40,970 nt of DNA from Acholeplasmatales bacterium. Its GTDB lineage: Bacteria > Bacillota_I > Bacilli_A > ML615J-28 > CAG-313. Under the pieces are notes generated by a model. The model was not told where the DNA came from, did not search any database, and worked only from the letters and a program-made list of their open reading frames with translations. Both the position numbers and the translations under genes were made by a program. The DNA lies in contig DPOU01000022.1 in the NCBI GenBank assembly GCA_003539625.1, positions 1 to 40,970 on the forward strand. The letters are read 5' to 3'. Position 1 is the first letter of the stretch, and every line of letters begins with the position of its first letter. Positions 6,549 to 16,030 of this stretch are shown here, one piece after another.

Positions 6549-8144
6549 TTATATTTCATTATATAGTTTTACACCTTTTGTATACAATAGTTTTGACAAT
6601 ATTAATACACACAAAGTATAAATTAAAATTATTATTCCGAAAAACAAGTAAGTATTAGTAATATTTAATACAAAGTAAAATAATAATGGTATTGCGATTA
6701 AACAAAAATCGATTCCCATTGTTAATAATACTGATATACCTTGTTTTACTGGTTCTACTTCGCTTTCCCATGATAATTTGGGAAACAATAGGTTTGCGAT
6801 TAATCCAATAATAGAACTTAATAATACTAAAAGTAACGAAATAGCTAATAATAGCGGTATGTACCAAAAGTTCTTTAATGCTAGACTCAAGAATATTGAA
6901 GTTAGCACAGCTGGAAACAAATTAACCATAAAATTAACTTTTATTTTTGCTTTAAAGACATCCTTGTAACTAATTGGATGGGCCTTTAATATCCATATTT
7001 TTTTACCTTCAATTGAAATTGAAGACGCGGTGGTTGGTGCAAGCACTTGCATTAAAAACATAACAAAAATAATTGTTACATCAAAATTTTTTATTACCAC
7101 CGGCATTATACCACTTGGCATCGGTCCTTCATAACCTGAAGCAATTATTGCCTCAATCATTGAAATAAAGCTATTTTTACCTGATATCAAAATGACAATT
7201 GCCAACATCAATGTAAGAATTGGCCCCATTATGGTATTAGTTACATAAATTGGTATTGACATATAATTGTTTAATTCTTTTACAAACAAATCTTTTGATA
7301 TTTTAGATGGCGTATAATTACATTCTATTTTTTTACTGTGATATGTTGTAATATTTTTGCCTAAAGATTTTGATCTAATTATAACTGAAATAGAAAATAA
7401 GACAATTGGTATAATACAAATTATTAAATAATTAGTTATTCCACCATAAAGCATAAAGTTTTTGAAAAATTGCATTATCGCCAAATCGTATATTTTAGAT
7501 GCATATGATACATTTTGTGATACAAGCATAAAGCCTAAATAAACAATCGCAAAAGTGATTATTAAAGCCATATTGAAAACAGTTTGTATTACTTTACTAT
7601 ACTTAAATTTTTTAGTTGCTAGAATAAGTAAACAACTAAGAATTCCTGATATGCCACTTGCAAAAAGCGTCAATGCTATTAATTGTAACAAGCCTCTTAA
7701 TACAAAAATGAATGATGTTCCTTTTACCATTACATAATATAAAATATAAGATGGAAATAGCACAATTAAAACAAGTAGAAAATCAAATAATAGATAATAT
7801 AGGATTTTAGAAATAACAATGTCTCGTTTATTTATTGGCAAACTAAGTAATAATTCTTCATCAGTTGCTTTCATATTATTACCACTTTCAGTAATTATTA
7901 ATACAAAAGCAAACATTATCATAGTTGTCGCAAAAGAATAAATTGCTATTTCTGGAACTTCAAGTTTTATAGCATTAGAAATATTGTAATATGATAGTAA
8001 TGTAAATATAAATGAAAACACCAGACCGACAATTAATACGATTATAGCTATTGTATAGGTAGCTAGTTTTCTTTTGCTATTCTTAAATATTTTGGCAAAA
8101 AACATTCTAAAATAGTTACTTACTAATTTAAAAATATTATTCAT
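6549..8144 (-). CDS. ABC exporter permease, about 12 membrane segments
   Basis: Taking the ATG at 8144 (MNNIFKLVSNYFRMFFAKI), this is a 531-residue protein with many hydrophobic helices and a polar central part. The alternative start at 8168 would run well into the ATPase gene. The chosen start overlaps the ATPase stop as ATGAATAA. The layout (soluble N-terminal stub, paired blocks of helices, partner ATPase in front) fits the long ABC-2 exporters of Firmicutes with SKRK-containing N-termini. The substrate is unknown. It is the last gene of a three-gene operon, and a strong terminator follows. Confidence 0.75.
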   Translation of the reverse strand: MNNIFKLVSNYFRMFFAKIFKNSKRKLATYTIAIIVLIVGLVFSFIFTLLSYYNISNAIKLEVPEIAIYSFATTMIMFAFVLIITESGNNMKATDEELLLSLPINKRDIVISKILYYLLFDFLLVLIVLFPSYILYYVMVKGTSFIFVLRGLLQLIALTLFASGISGILSCLLILATKKFKYSKVIQTVFNMALIITFAIVYLGFMLVSQNVSYASKIYDLAIMQFFKNFMLYGGITNYLIICIIPIVLFSISVIIRSKSLGKNITTYHSKKIECNYTPSKISKDLFVKELNNYMSIPIYVTNTIMGPILTLMLAIVILISGKNSFISMIEAIIASGYEGPMPSGIMPVVIKNFDVTIIFVMFLMQVLAPTTASSISIEGKKIWILKAHPISYKDVFKAKIKVNFMVNLFPAVLTSIFLSLALKNFWYIPLLLAISLLLVLLSSIIGLIANLLFPKLSWESEVEPVKQGISVLLTMGIDFCLIAIPLLFYFVLNITNTYLFFGIIILIYTLCVLILSKLLYTKGVKLYNEI

Positions 8145-8856
8145 TATTAGTAAGCTCCATAAAGACATCTTCTAGAGTACTATCTTTTATTACTTCTTCC
8201 ATTTTGCCAGTTATTAATAATTTGCCATTTTTAATTATTGCAAGTTTATTACACAATTTTTCAGCAACTTCTAAGACATGAGTTGAGAAAAATATTGCAC
8301 CACCATTTTCACAAAACTCCACCATCGCCTTTTTTACTAAATATGTAGCTTTAGGATCCAATCCGACAAAAGGTTCATCTAAAATAAGTAACTTAGGTGA
8401 ATGAACAAAGGCTGAAATTATAACTAATTTTTGTTTCATACCATGAGAATAAGAACTTATCAAGTTGTTCAAATCATTAGTTAATTCAAATTCAGATGCA
8501 TATTTATCAATAATTGATTTTCTTGTTGTTTTATCTACTTTAAAAATGTCTGCAATAAAGTTTAAATATTGTATACCCGTTAAGCTATCATAAATATCTG
8601 GATTATCAGGAATATAAGCTATCATTTTTTTGCATGCAATTGGATCTTTTTTTATCGAAATACCATCTATCAATATATCGCCATCATCAAAAGGAAGAAT
8701 ACCTACAATAGATTTTATTGTTGTGCTTTTTCCCGCTCCATTGTGACCAATGAATGCAAACAGATCACCAGAGTCCACATTAAGAGAAAGACCACTTACG
8801 GCGAAGTGATCTTTGTTATATGCTTTTGAATAGTTATTAATTGCTAGCATTGTCAT
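8137..8856 (-). CDS. ABC exporter ATPase
   Basis: This 239-residue ATPase has Walker A GHNGAGKST, Q-loop region IAYIPDNPDIY, signature SYSHGMKQK, Walker B LLILDEP and the switch ATH-equivalent STH. It is of the CcmA/NatA-like class that partners ABC-2 permeases. It overlaps the preceding gene by about 20 bases and the permease by 8 bases. The start could also be the ATG at 8850, six bases further on. Confidence 0.92.
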   Translation of the reverse strand: MTMLAINNYSKAYNKDHFAVSGLSLNVDSGDLFAFIGHNGAGKSTTIKSIVGILPFDDGDILIDGISIKKDPIACKKMIAYIPDNPDIYDSLTGIQYLNFIADIFKVDKTTRKSIIDKYASEFELTNDLNNLISSYSHGMKQKLVIISAFVHSPKLLILDEPFVGLDPKATYLVKKAMVEFCENGGAIFFSTHVLEVAEKLCNKLAIIKNGKLLITGKMEEVIKDSTLEDVFMELTNNE

Positions 8857-9544
8857 TTATTCTTGCAACTACACTTTCACGTTCTTTTAATAATTCTTCA
8901 AATTTTTCAGCATTATGGTCAATATTGTTTTCTGATCTTTCAGCGTTTCCTTTAATAAAAGCAGCGCGTTCAATTAATCTCTTGTCGATTGCGGCAACCT
9001 CATCATTTCCTTCTACAGTTGTAAGAGTTGCAGTAAGACTTGCAAGATGATTTAAGATACCTTGGAATCTAGCAGAACTGCTATTAGCAACATTTGTAAA
9101 ATAACCACTTAATTCTTCAATCTTATAAATTTCTTTAACACGTGGTTGGTTTTGCATTAACATATTATTATGTAATCCACCAAAGCACATAAAGATTGCA
9201 GCAAGACATGATATTACAACAAAGATAAGGATAGCCCATATAAAGTTTAATTTTGCACTAACAAAGAATAATGCTGTTGTTGCAACAAATGTAACGATTA
9301 AATAGCCATATATGCCAGCAAGCAATGGTCTTAAACCTCCATGTGCAACTGCTTTTTCAACTATTGCTACTACTCTAACCGCAATAAACGCAATCATCAT
9401 CCATGCATATAGAATCCAGAATGTTGCCTCTTTAAATAATTCTTGATGGTTTTTACCTACAACCAAAAATAATATTACATTGTACATTACAAAAACAATA
9501 GCCCAAGCCATAATAAAATATTTTGAATTTTGTTTTGTTTTCAT
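8837..9544 (-). CDS. four-helix membrane protein with C-terminal coiled coil, unknown family
   Basis: The 235 residues comprise about four membrane helices in the first 130 (near 10-30, 42-62, 75-97 and 102-122) and then an all-helical, charged tail. That tail (from YKIEELSGYFTNVAN to the end) has heptad-like spacing and should lie in the cytoplasm. A strong AAGGAGG lies 8 bases before the ATG. It is the first gene of an operon with an ABC ATPase and permease, so it may couple transport to a cytoplasmic partner. I do not recognise a family. Confidence 0.7.
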   Translation of the reverse strand: MKTKQNSKYFIMAWAIVFVMYNVILFLVVGKNHQELFKEATFWILYAWMMIAFIAVRVVAIVEKAVAHGGLRPLLAGIYGYLIVTFVATTALFFVSAKLNFIWAILIFVVISCLAAIFMCFGGLHNNMLMQNQPRVKEIYKIEELSGYFTNVANSSSARFQGILNHLASLTATLTTVEGNDEVAAIDKRLIERAAFIKGNAERSENNIDHNAEKFEELLKERESVVARINDNASN

Positions 9545-9581
9545 AAGTAATCCTCCTTACTATTTATATTTTATTCACCTA

Positions 9582-9610
9582 ATTATATCATAATTCCTAG
9601 TAAAATACAA
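9582..9610 (-). promoter_or_regulatory. probable promoter of the second ABC operon
   Basis: TATAAT (9582-9587) lies 17 bases from TTGTAT (9605-9610) on the minus strand, upstream of the AAGGAGG-led first gene. The -10 box is perfect and the -35 box weak. Confidence 0.55.
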
Positions 9611-9652
9611 ATAAAAACATTAATTATTAAACATAGAAATTTTAAAAAAGTC

Positions 9653-9685
9653 AAAAGCATCATATTTTTTTACTATGATGCTTTT
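9653..9685 (-). terminator. terminator after nagA
   Basis: A 12-bp stem (AAAAGCATCATA at 9653-9664 with 9674-9685) with U-runs on the minus strand follows the nagA stop by about a dozen bases. It ends the long uppS-to-nagA operon. Confidence 0.85.
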
Positions 9686-9696
9686 TTATTAAGTTT

Positions 9697-10839
9697 TTAT
9701 TGTTTATTAGTGTAAATTACTTTACCATTTCTAACTGTTTGAACAACGTTTAAGTCTTTATCTAATATAACAAAGTCTGCACGTTTTCCTTCTTTAATAC
9801 TTCCCATTTGGTCAAAAACACCAAGGTTTTTTGCAGGATTTTGAGAAGCTAATTTTACTACTTCTTCTAAAGGTAAATTTAAGAACTTCATAACATTTTT
9901 AACGGCATTGTTCATTTTTAATACGCTTCCAGCAAGTGTACCATTTTCCAAACGTGCTTCACCATTTTTTACAATTACGACTTGACCACCTAATTCAGAA
10001 ACACCATCAGGCATATGTTTTGCACGCATTGCATCAGTGATTAGAGTCATCTTGTCAGCTGGTTTGTTTTTATGTAATAATTGAATTGCAGGTCCACTTA
10101 CATGAATACCATCACAAATACATTCACAGTTTAATTCATCAAATAAGAAACCAGAGCCTACTGTACCAACTTCACGATGATGTAAAGGTTTCATAGCATT
10201 ATATGTGTGTGTTAAATTGGTTGCACCAACTTCAACAGCTTTTTTTACATCTACATATGTTGCATTAGTATGACCAATTGAGGCAACAATGTTTTGACTA
10301 ACTAAATATTTTATCAATTCTGTTGATCCTTCAACTTCAGGGGCTAAAGTAACGATTCTTACACAGTCACCAGAAGCATCTTGGTATTTCTTAAATACTT
10401 CAACAGATGGTTTAGCAAGATATTCAATTGGTTGTGCACCAACAAAATCCTTAGAAATAAATGGTCCTTCTAAATGAACGCCAAGAATTTCTGCACCTGA
10501 TTCAGGTGATAATTCACGATACGCTTTAACTGCTTTTAATGCTTTAGTGATATTTTCAGGACTTTGTGTCATTGTTGTTGCAAGGAAAGCTGTCGTTCCT
10601 TCACTGGCAAGTGCATTTGCAATTTTACCTAAGTCTTCCATTGTTCCATCCATTGCGTCGCTTCCAGCAGCTCCATGAACATGTTCATCGATGAATCCAG
10701 GTACTACAACATATTCTTCAGGAAGTTCTTGTAAACCTTCTTCGTTTTTTCCTATTGTTACAAATTTTTCGTCATAAGTTAGGCTTGTTTTTTCTAAGCC
10801 TTTTTCAGTTACAATCCATGTATTTTTAAAACCTTTCAT
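9697..10839 (-). CDS. nagA: N-acetylglucosamine-6-phosphate deacetylase
   Basis: The enzyme removes the acetyl group from GlcNAc-6-phosphate, giving GlcN-6-phosphate for wall synthesis or glycolysis. The amidohydrolase motifs are in order: PGFIDEHVHG (H53, H55), the metal ligand in LEGPF (E124), GHTNA (H190), LTHTYNAM (H211), DGIHV and the catalytic Asp in TDAM (D269). The 380-residue length is normal. It follows the lipoprotein gene by 2 bases at the end of an envelope operon, and nagB is not beside it, so it may serve peptidoglycan recycling more than sugar uptake. Confidence 0.95.
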   Translation of the reverse strand: MKGFKNTWIVTEKGLEKTSLTYDEKFVTIGKNEEGLQELPEEYVVVPGFIDEHVHGAAGSDAMDGTMEDLGKIANALASEGTTAFLATTMTQSPENITKALKAVKAYRELSPESGAEILGVHLEGPFISKDFVGAQPIEYLAKPSVEVFKKYQDASGDCVRIVTLAPEVEGSTELIKYLVSQNIVASIGHTNATYVDVKKAVEVGATNLTHTYNAMKPLHHREVGTVGSGFLFDELNCECICDGIHVSGPAIQLLHKNKPADKMTLITDAMRAKHMPDGVSELGGQVVIVKNGEARLENGTLAGSVLKMNNAVKNVMKFLNLPLEEVVKLASQNPAKNLGVFDQMGSIKEGKRADFVILDKDLNVVQTVRNGKVIYTNKQ

Positions 10840-10841
10840 AA

Positions 10842-11375
10842 TTACACTTCTTTCTTTAAAATTTTTAAGATTATTTCTAAATTATAACTTTGTTTATTAT
10901 AAACATAGCTTTGTCTAAATGTTAAACTTTTAAATTCTTTGTTTGTTAGTTTTATATTGTATGACTCATCCGTTTTAACGCTATACGCACCATCTTTTAA
11001 TATTATTGGATAAATATCAACTTGATCTATATCTGTCATACTATTAACTGATAATTGAAAATTACTATAAAACATCAAATCATTTATATTGTTATCATTG
11101 GTATTCTTTAAAATGCCTTTTTCTACTTCTTGACAATTATATTGGTATAGATTATTTCTACATACCAATATATCGTTATTTAATTTATCAATATATATTT
11201 TTACATTTGAATCATCCAATGTCTTTGTTTTTTCATCAACAAAATTTATATATAAACCAACATACTGATAATCTAAGCTTTTCTCTTTTCGACATTTTGA
11301 AAATAGTGAACTATTGCAACTACTTAGTAATAACATAATTACTAACATTGTAGTTAAAAATATTTTTCTTTTCAT
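10842..11375 (-). CDS. small lipoprotein, unknown function
   Basis: The 177-residue protein has a type II signal peptide with lipobox LLSSC (Cys at about 20) and a mature part of about 158 residues rich in N, Y, D and K, ending LEIILKILKKEV. It should be anchored outside the membrane. It has one base between its start and the rseP stop and two bases before nagA, so it is co-transcribed and probably coupled. No motif identifies a function. It is more A+T-rich than its neighbours. Confidence 0.7.
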   Translation of the reverse strand: MKRKIFLTTMLVIMLLLSSCNSSLFSKCRKEKSLDYQYVGLYINFVDEKTKTLDDSNVKIYIDKLNNDILVCRNNLYQYNCQEVEKGILKNTNDNNINDLMFYSNFQLSVNSMTDIDQVDIYPIILKDGAYSVKTDESYNIKLTNKEFKSLTFRQSYVYNKQSYNLEIILKILKKEV

Positions 11376-11376
11376 A

Positions 11377-13056
11377 TTAACGACCTATACATCTTAACAC
11401 ATCGTTAAAGCAAATAAATACCATAAGACCCATTAATAAAACAAAACCAACAGTATGTATAATGTTTTCAACTTTAGCATTAGGTTTTTTCTTTGTTATT
11501 GCTTCATACACTAAAAACGCTAGTCTACCACCATCTAATGCAGGTAAAGGTAATAAATTAACAAATCCCAAGTTTACACTTAAAACTGCCATCCAAGTAA
11601 ATAATGAACCTTGTTGTACAGCAGATTTTAAAATTGTAAAGATTCCTACTGGTCCGCTTAAATCATCTACACCAATTCTACTATTTGAGAATATTAAACC
11701 TAAAGTTTTTACAATTGATGTAATTGATTGACCTGTTTGCACCCATGGCATATATAATAATTTTACTAAATTAAATTTATTTCGGCAAGTTATTCCTAAT
11801 TGTACTTTGGTTGAAGTAATTCCTTGACTATTTAATGTACGTTTATCATATGCTTCAATTGGTTCGCTTGTTGAAATGTTACCACCTCTATTATAACGAA
11901 TTAAAATATCTGGACCAACTTCAATAGTTTCTCTTTGGAAAAATGCTAGCAATTCTGACTTTGTAAGCACGCGGTCATCATCATATTTAAGTTCATCAAT
12001 AATTTCACCAGTTTTAGGGTTTTTAGCAAATATACCAATTATTTTATCATTTTTCATTAATCCTGCAATAGCTGCTTTGGTTTTACTATTGTTAGCAGAA
12101 TATTCACCTATTATAGCATCATCTGTACCATCGTTTAAAAGAGCAAGTTCAATTGTATATACGTAAACAGATGGATTTATATAGATGTCTTTGCCATCTT
12201 TTGTTGTAACATGAACTTTACTAGTATAGTTACTTCCACCAGCTGCAATTTGTGCCATTATCAACGATATATCATCCCAACTTGAAGTAGCGATTCCATT
12301 TATTGAGGTAATTTCATCACCTTTTTCAAGCGTATTATTAGAATTTTCTACATATGTTACTTCACCTATTACAGTATGCTTAGTATCGGCATAACCTGTA
12401 AATAAACCAATTGCAAAAAATACTACTACCGCAAGAACAAAGTTCATAAATGGTCCCGCAAAAACACTAAAGAAACGATTTAATAAAGGTTTATTAACAA
12501 AGTTTCTATCATAAGGTGCGATTTGAATTTCGGCTTTTTTCTCAAAATTAACTAAACAGTTACGTTCAACTATTAGTTTATTGTATTGTTCTTCGTCATC
12601 ATTTTTTACTTCAATAAACAATTCGTCTGGTAAAGCTTCTTTTGTACCAATCAAATCATATTTGCCAAGGTTATAAATTGGCAAATCTTGATATTTCGGA
12701 TTATCTAAATTAACAATAATTTTGTTAACTCTTCCCTTTTCAATAACTAGTCTAACTTTTTCTACACCCTTTAAAATGTTATCTTCAATTTCTTCACCAG
12801 CCATTGAAACATATCCACCTATTGGAAATGCTCTGATTGAATAAAGGGTTTCACCTTTTTTCTTTTGACAAATTAAAGGTCCCATCCCTACTGAGAATTC
12901 ATGACATAAGATACCTGCTTTTTTGGCAGCCAGGAAGTGTCCACCTTCATGAACGATTACTAAAACGCTCATAACAAATGCAAAAGCAATTAATCCTATT
13001 ACTGTCCACAAAAGATTAGAAAAGAATGCAGAAGCATTAAATAAAAATATATTCAT
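11377..13056 (-). CDS. rseP: site-2 membrane metalloprotease RseP/RasP, with two PDZ-like modules
   Basis: This zinc protease cuts membrane-spanning segments of anti-sigma factors and signal-peptide remnants. The active-site motif HEGGH is at 36-40 in the first helix, and the third ligand is in LLPLPALDGGR (D508). A helix follows NRFFSVFAGPFMNF (193-206). At 559 residues it is about 130 longer than the Bacillus protein (about 420). The extra length sits between the two catalytic halves, where residues 225-300 and about 315-400 each look like a PDZ module. It has AAAGGAG before the ATG and lies just after dxr, as in other Firmicutes. Confidence 0.93.
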   Translation of the reverse strand: MNIFLFNASAFFSNLLWTVIGLIAFAFVMSVLVIVHEGGHFLAAKKAGILCHEFSVGMGPLICQKKKGETLYSIRAFPIGGYVSMAGEEIEDNILKGVEKVRLVIEKGRVNKIIVNLDNPKYQDLPIYNLGKYDLIGTKEALPDELFIEVKNDDEEQYNKLIVERNCLVNFEKKAEIQIAPYDRNFVNKPLLNRFFSVFAGPFMNFVLAVVVFFAIGLFTGYADTKHTVIGEVTYVENSNNTLEKGDEITSINGIATSSWDDISLIMAQIAAGGSNYTSKVHVTTKDGKDIYINPSVYVYTIELALLNDGTDDAIIGEYSANNSKTKAAIAGLMKNDKIIGIFAKNPKTGEIIDELKYDDDRVLTKSELLAFFQRETIEVGPDILIRYNRGGNISTSEPIEAYDKRTLNSQGITSTKVQLGITCRNKFNLVKLLYMPWVQTGQSITSIVKTLGLIFSNSRIGVDDLSGPVGIFTILKSAVQQGSLFTWMAVLSVNLGFVNLLPLPALDGGRLAFLVYEAITKKKPNAKVENIIHTVGFVLLMGLMVFICFNDVLRCIGR

Positions 13057-13068
13057 TTTATCTCCTTT

Positions 13069-14229
13069 TTACTTGTTGTATTGGTTGTAAATATCATAAT
13101 AAACCATATTATGAAGAGTCATAATTTTGGAAACTTCAACGGTCCCTTGTTGAAAGTTATCATATTTATGATCATTTACTGTATCAATTACAATTTTTCC
13201 TATCTCAAAAAATTTTATTTTATCCTCTAAAAATAGTTTAACCGCTGCTTCATTTGCGGCATTCAAAATAGTACAATACATCTTTTTTCTTTTAAAGCAA
13301 TCGATAGCTACTTGGATTAACGGATATCTTTCAAAAGATACTTCTTCAAAATGTAAACTACCTATTTTAACTAAATCTAAAAATTCAACATTAGCGTTGT
13401 TTATATGTTTAGGAGCTTCTAAAGCATATTGTATTGGTAAATGCATATCAGCTGTAGCCATTTGGGCATAAATAGAACCATCTTTAAATTGTACCATTGA
13501 GTGTATAATGCTTTCTCTGTGAATTATTGGTTGAATTTGGTCAATATCAATATCAAATAAATAACTTGCTTCGATTAATTCAAATGCTTTATTCATTAAA
13601 GTAGCTGAATCAACTGTAATTTTTTCACCCATTTTCCAATTTGGATGATTTAATACTTCTTCCTTAGTAACTTCAAGTAACTCTGATTGACTTTTATCTC
13701 TTAGAGAACCACCGCTTGCGGTAATTATTAGTTTACTAATATCTTCTTTTCTTGTTCCGTTTAATAATTGATATATTGCGCTATGTTCACTATCAATTGG
13801 AATTATTTTTACTCCATTTTTTTTAGCAAGTTCCATAACAATTGATCCACCAACTACAAGTGTTTCTTTGTTAGCTAAATATACATCACGAGCGTTAGTA
13901 ATAGCACTAATTGTTGGAAGTAATCCGATTGCTCCAACTAATGCATTAATAACAATTGGTTCTTCAACATCATATCTTACGATCTCTTGTAAACCACCAT
14001 CACCATTAGTTATTTTTATATTTGGAAACTGTTCTTTTATTTCTATAACATCAGAATATTTAATTCCACAAACCATTTCTGGCGAAAATTCTTTAATGAT
14101 TTCTAAAGCTCTAGTAATATTATTACCAAAACTAAATGCTGCTAAACGATATTCGCTATTGTTTTTTATTAAATCTAAAGTTTGTGTTCCAATTGAACCA
14201 GTTGCACCTAATAAAATTATATTTTTCAT
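13069..14229 (-). CDS. dxr: 1-deoxy-D-xylulose-5-phosphate reductoisomerase
   Basis: The enzyme converts DXP to MEP in the non-mevalonate isoprenoid pathway. NADPH-binding GATGSIGTQT is at residues 7-16; the metal and substrate site includes NKETLVVGG, PIDSEHSAIYQ, ASGGSLRD and HPNWKMGEKITVDSATLMNK. The start chosen is the ATG at 14229 (MKNIILLGATG); the frame continues 5 codons upstream but that would overlap cdsA. The resulting 386 residues are normal. It lies one base after cdsA, between cdsA and rseP, the usual Firmicutes order. Confidence 0.96.
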   Translation of the reverse strand: MKNIILLGATGSIGTQTLDLIKNNSEYRLAAFSFGNNITRALEIIKEFSPEMVCGIKYSDVIEIKEQFPNIKITNGDGGLQEIVRYDVEEPIVINALVGAIGLLPTISAITNARDVYLANKETLVVGGSIVMELAKKNGVKIIPIDSEHSAIYQLLNGTRKEDISKLIITASGGSLRDKSQSELLEVTKEEVLNHPNWKMGEKITVDSATLMNKAFELIEASYLFDIDIDQIQPIIHRESIIHSMVQFKDGSIYAQMATADMHLPIQYALEAPKHINNANVEFLDLVKIGSLHFEEVSFERYPLIQVAIDCFKRKKMYCTILNAANEAAVKLFLEDKIKFFEIGKIVIDTVNDHKYDNFQQGTVEVSKIMTLHNMVYYDIYNQYNK

Positions 14230-14230
14230 A

Positions 14231-15166
14231 TTATAGAACCCCAATTATAAATATAATTATATAGAATACTAATCCACCTAAAATAGTACTATCAAATCTA
14301 TCTAATACACCACCATGACCGGGGAAGATTTTACCATAATCTTTTATTTCGTATTCACGTTTTAATTTAGAAGCAACTAAGTCACCTAATTGTCCAGCAA
14401 TGCTTACAATAAGTGCTATACCAAAAATAGCTATTAAATACCAAACATTGCTTTCGATATTCAAGAATCTTATTTGATATTCACATGATGGTTCTAATAA
14501 GAACGTCAATAATGTAATGTATCCAGTACCAAAAATAGCTCCCGATAATGCACCACCAATTGCGCCTTCAATTGTTTTTTTAGGACTTATATTCGGGCAT
14601 AATTTGTGTTTTCCAAATAGCATCCCAAAATTATAAGCACCTATATCGGTTGCCATAACGGTGATTATTACAAATGTTAATAAAATTAAACCAACAACTC
14701 TAATATCAATTGTATTAAATAATAGAACTTTAAATTCGAAATCTGTGCCTACTCTAATAGGAAGTTTATTTAAATTACGCATAAATTCAAATATTGCAAA
14801 AGTTATTCCACTATATGCATTTGAAAACATAAAGAAAATACAATCTTTAAAACTAATTCTACTATCAAAAATTGATAATACTAATAATCCAACAAACTCA
14901 CTACCAATAATAATCAATATATCAATGAATGTACCAAATCCGCCAGAAACTATTCCTGAAACAAGGACAATTAATAGTGAAAATAGTGGTACTATATATT
15001 TACATATATTAGGTATATTATTCTTAGTTTGATACATATTTATCAATTCATATGTGCCGAAATAGGCAAGGAACATTATTAGAGCAGTTGAAAACCAGCC
15101 TCCTAATACGTATAATGGTGCAAAGATTATAAACATCACTGCTCCTGTTATTATTCTTTGTTTCAT
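14231..15166 (-). CDS. cdsA: phosphatidate cytidylyltransferase (CDP-diglyceride synthase)
   Basis: This 311-residue membrane enzyme makes CDP-diacylglycerol from phosphatidic acid and CTP. The family signature is intact near the C-terminus: SKLKREYEIKDYGKIFPGHG followed by GVLDRFDS. About eight hydrophobic helices precede it. Its start overlaps the uppS stop as ATGA. It is somewhat longer than the 260-280 typical of Bacilli because of loops near residues 150-240. Confidence 0.95.
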   Translation of the reverse strand: MKQRIITGAVMFIIFAPLYVLGGWFSTALIMFLAYFGTYELINMYQTKNNIPNICKYIVPLFSLLIVLVSGIVSGGFGTFIDILIIIGSEFVGLLVLSIFDSRISFKDCIFFMFSNAYSGITFAIFEFMRNLNKLPIRVGTDFEFKVLLFNTIDIRVVGLILLTFVIITVMATDIGAYNFGMLFGKHKLCPNISPKKTIEGAIGGALSGAIFGTGYITLLTFLLEPSCEYQIRFLNIESNVWYLIAIFGIALIVSIAGQLGDLVASKLKREYEIKDYGKIFPGHGGVLDRFDSTILGGLVFYIIIFIIGVL

Positions 15167-15906
15167 TCACTTTTCTCCAATCCGCCAAATCTTCTATTAC
15201 GTCCAAGATATTCATAAATTGCTTCATAGAATTCTTTCTCGTGAAAATCAGGCCAGTATACTTTTGTAAAAATTATTTCCGCATAAGCAATTTGCCATAG
15301 CAAAAAGTTACTGATGCGCATTTCACCACTAGTTCTAATTAGTAAATCAACTGGTGGTATATCTTTAGTGTACAAATTTTTTTCAAAAATGGTCTCATCA
15401 ATTTCATTAATTGTAAGGTTATTATTTTTAACTTGCTCACAAATTTTCTTAGTAGCATTTACAATTTCTTGTTTTGCGCCATAATTAAAAGCAAGTAAGA
15501 AAGTCATACCATCGCAATTTGCAGTTTTGTTTTCCATCGTTTCAATTGATTCTCTTACATCTGGTGCTAATTCTTCTTTTGAGCCAATCATCTTAAATTT
15601 AATATTTCGATTTATTAATTTTTGATAATCTTTACAAAGATTTTTAACTTCTTTCATAATAAAGTTAACTTCTTCAAGAGGTCTAGACCAATTTTCAGTA
15701 CTAAATGCAAATACTGTCAAATATTTAATGCCTAATGAAGAAGATATTCTAATTATTTCTTGTAAAGTTTTAGCACCTTTTTGATGACCGAAGGTTCTTG
15801 GCATAAGCCTTTTTTTAGCCCATCTACCATTTCCATCAAGAATAATTGCAATATGGGTAGGTAATTTTTTATTTAAAATAATAGTTTTTAATTCTTCTTT
15901 TTTCAT
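15163..15906 (-). CDS. uppS: undecaprenyl diphosphate synthase
   Basis: This cis-prenyltransferase makes the C55 carrier for wall synthesis. Motifs: ILDGNGRWAKKR (catalytic Asp), FGHQKGAKTL, FAFSTENWSRP, and the C-terminal RTSGEMRISNFLLWQ with the metal-binding E before YWPDF. The ATG at 15906 (MKKEELKT) is preferred over the one at 15918 because a TATAAT at 15929-15934 places the transcript start only a few bases before 15918. It is the first gene of the envelope operon. Confidence 0.95.
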   Translation of the reverse strand: MKKEELKTIILNKKLPTHIAIILDGNGRWAKKRLMPRTFGHQKGAKTLQEIIRISSSLGIKYLTVFAFSTENWSRPLEEVNFIMKEVKNLCKDYQKLINRNIKFKMIGSKEELAPDVRESIETMENKTANCDGMTFLLAFNYGAKQEIVNATKKICEQVKNNNLTINEIDETIFEKNLYTKDIPPVDLLIRTSGEMRISNFLLWQIAYAEIIFTKVYWPDFHEKEFYEAIYEYLGRNRRFGGLEKSE

Positions 15907-15928
15907 ATTTATTCTCATACACTAACAC

Positions 15929-15934
15929 ATTATA
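15929..15934 (-). promoter_or_regulatory. -10 element for the uppS operon
   Basis: TATAAT on the minus strand lies 23 bases before the preferred uppS start. The -35 box is poor. It would give a leader of about 16 bases with only a weak GAGAA ribosome binding site. Confidence 0.45.
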
Positions 15935-15995
15935 CTACATATGAAGGATTTTTACCATTATTTAGTTTGATAATTTTATTAATTTTTATATTTTA

Positions 15996-16024
15996 AAAGG
16001 GTATGTAAATCTTACATACCCTTT
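15996..16024 (-). terminator. terminator after frr
   Basis: A 13-bp perfect stem (AAAGGGTATGTAA at 15996-16008 with 16012-16024) with a 3-base loop is followed by U-rich sequence on the minus strand. It ends the rpsB-tsf-pyrH-frr operon. Confidence 0.9.
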
Positions 16025-16030
16025 AATCTC

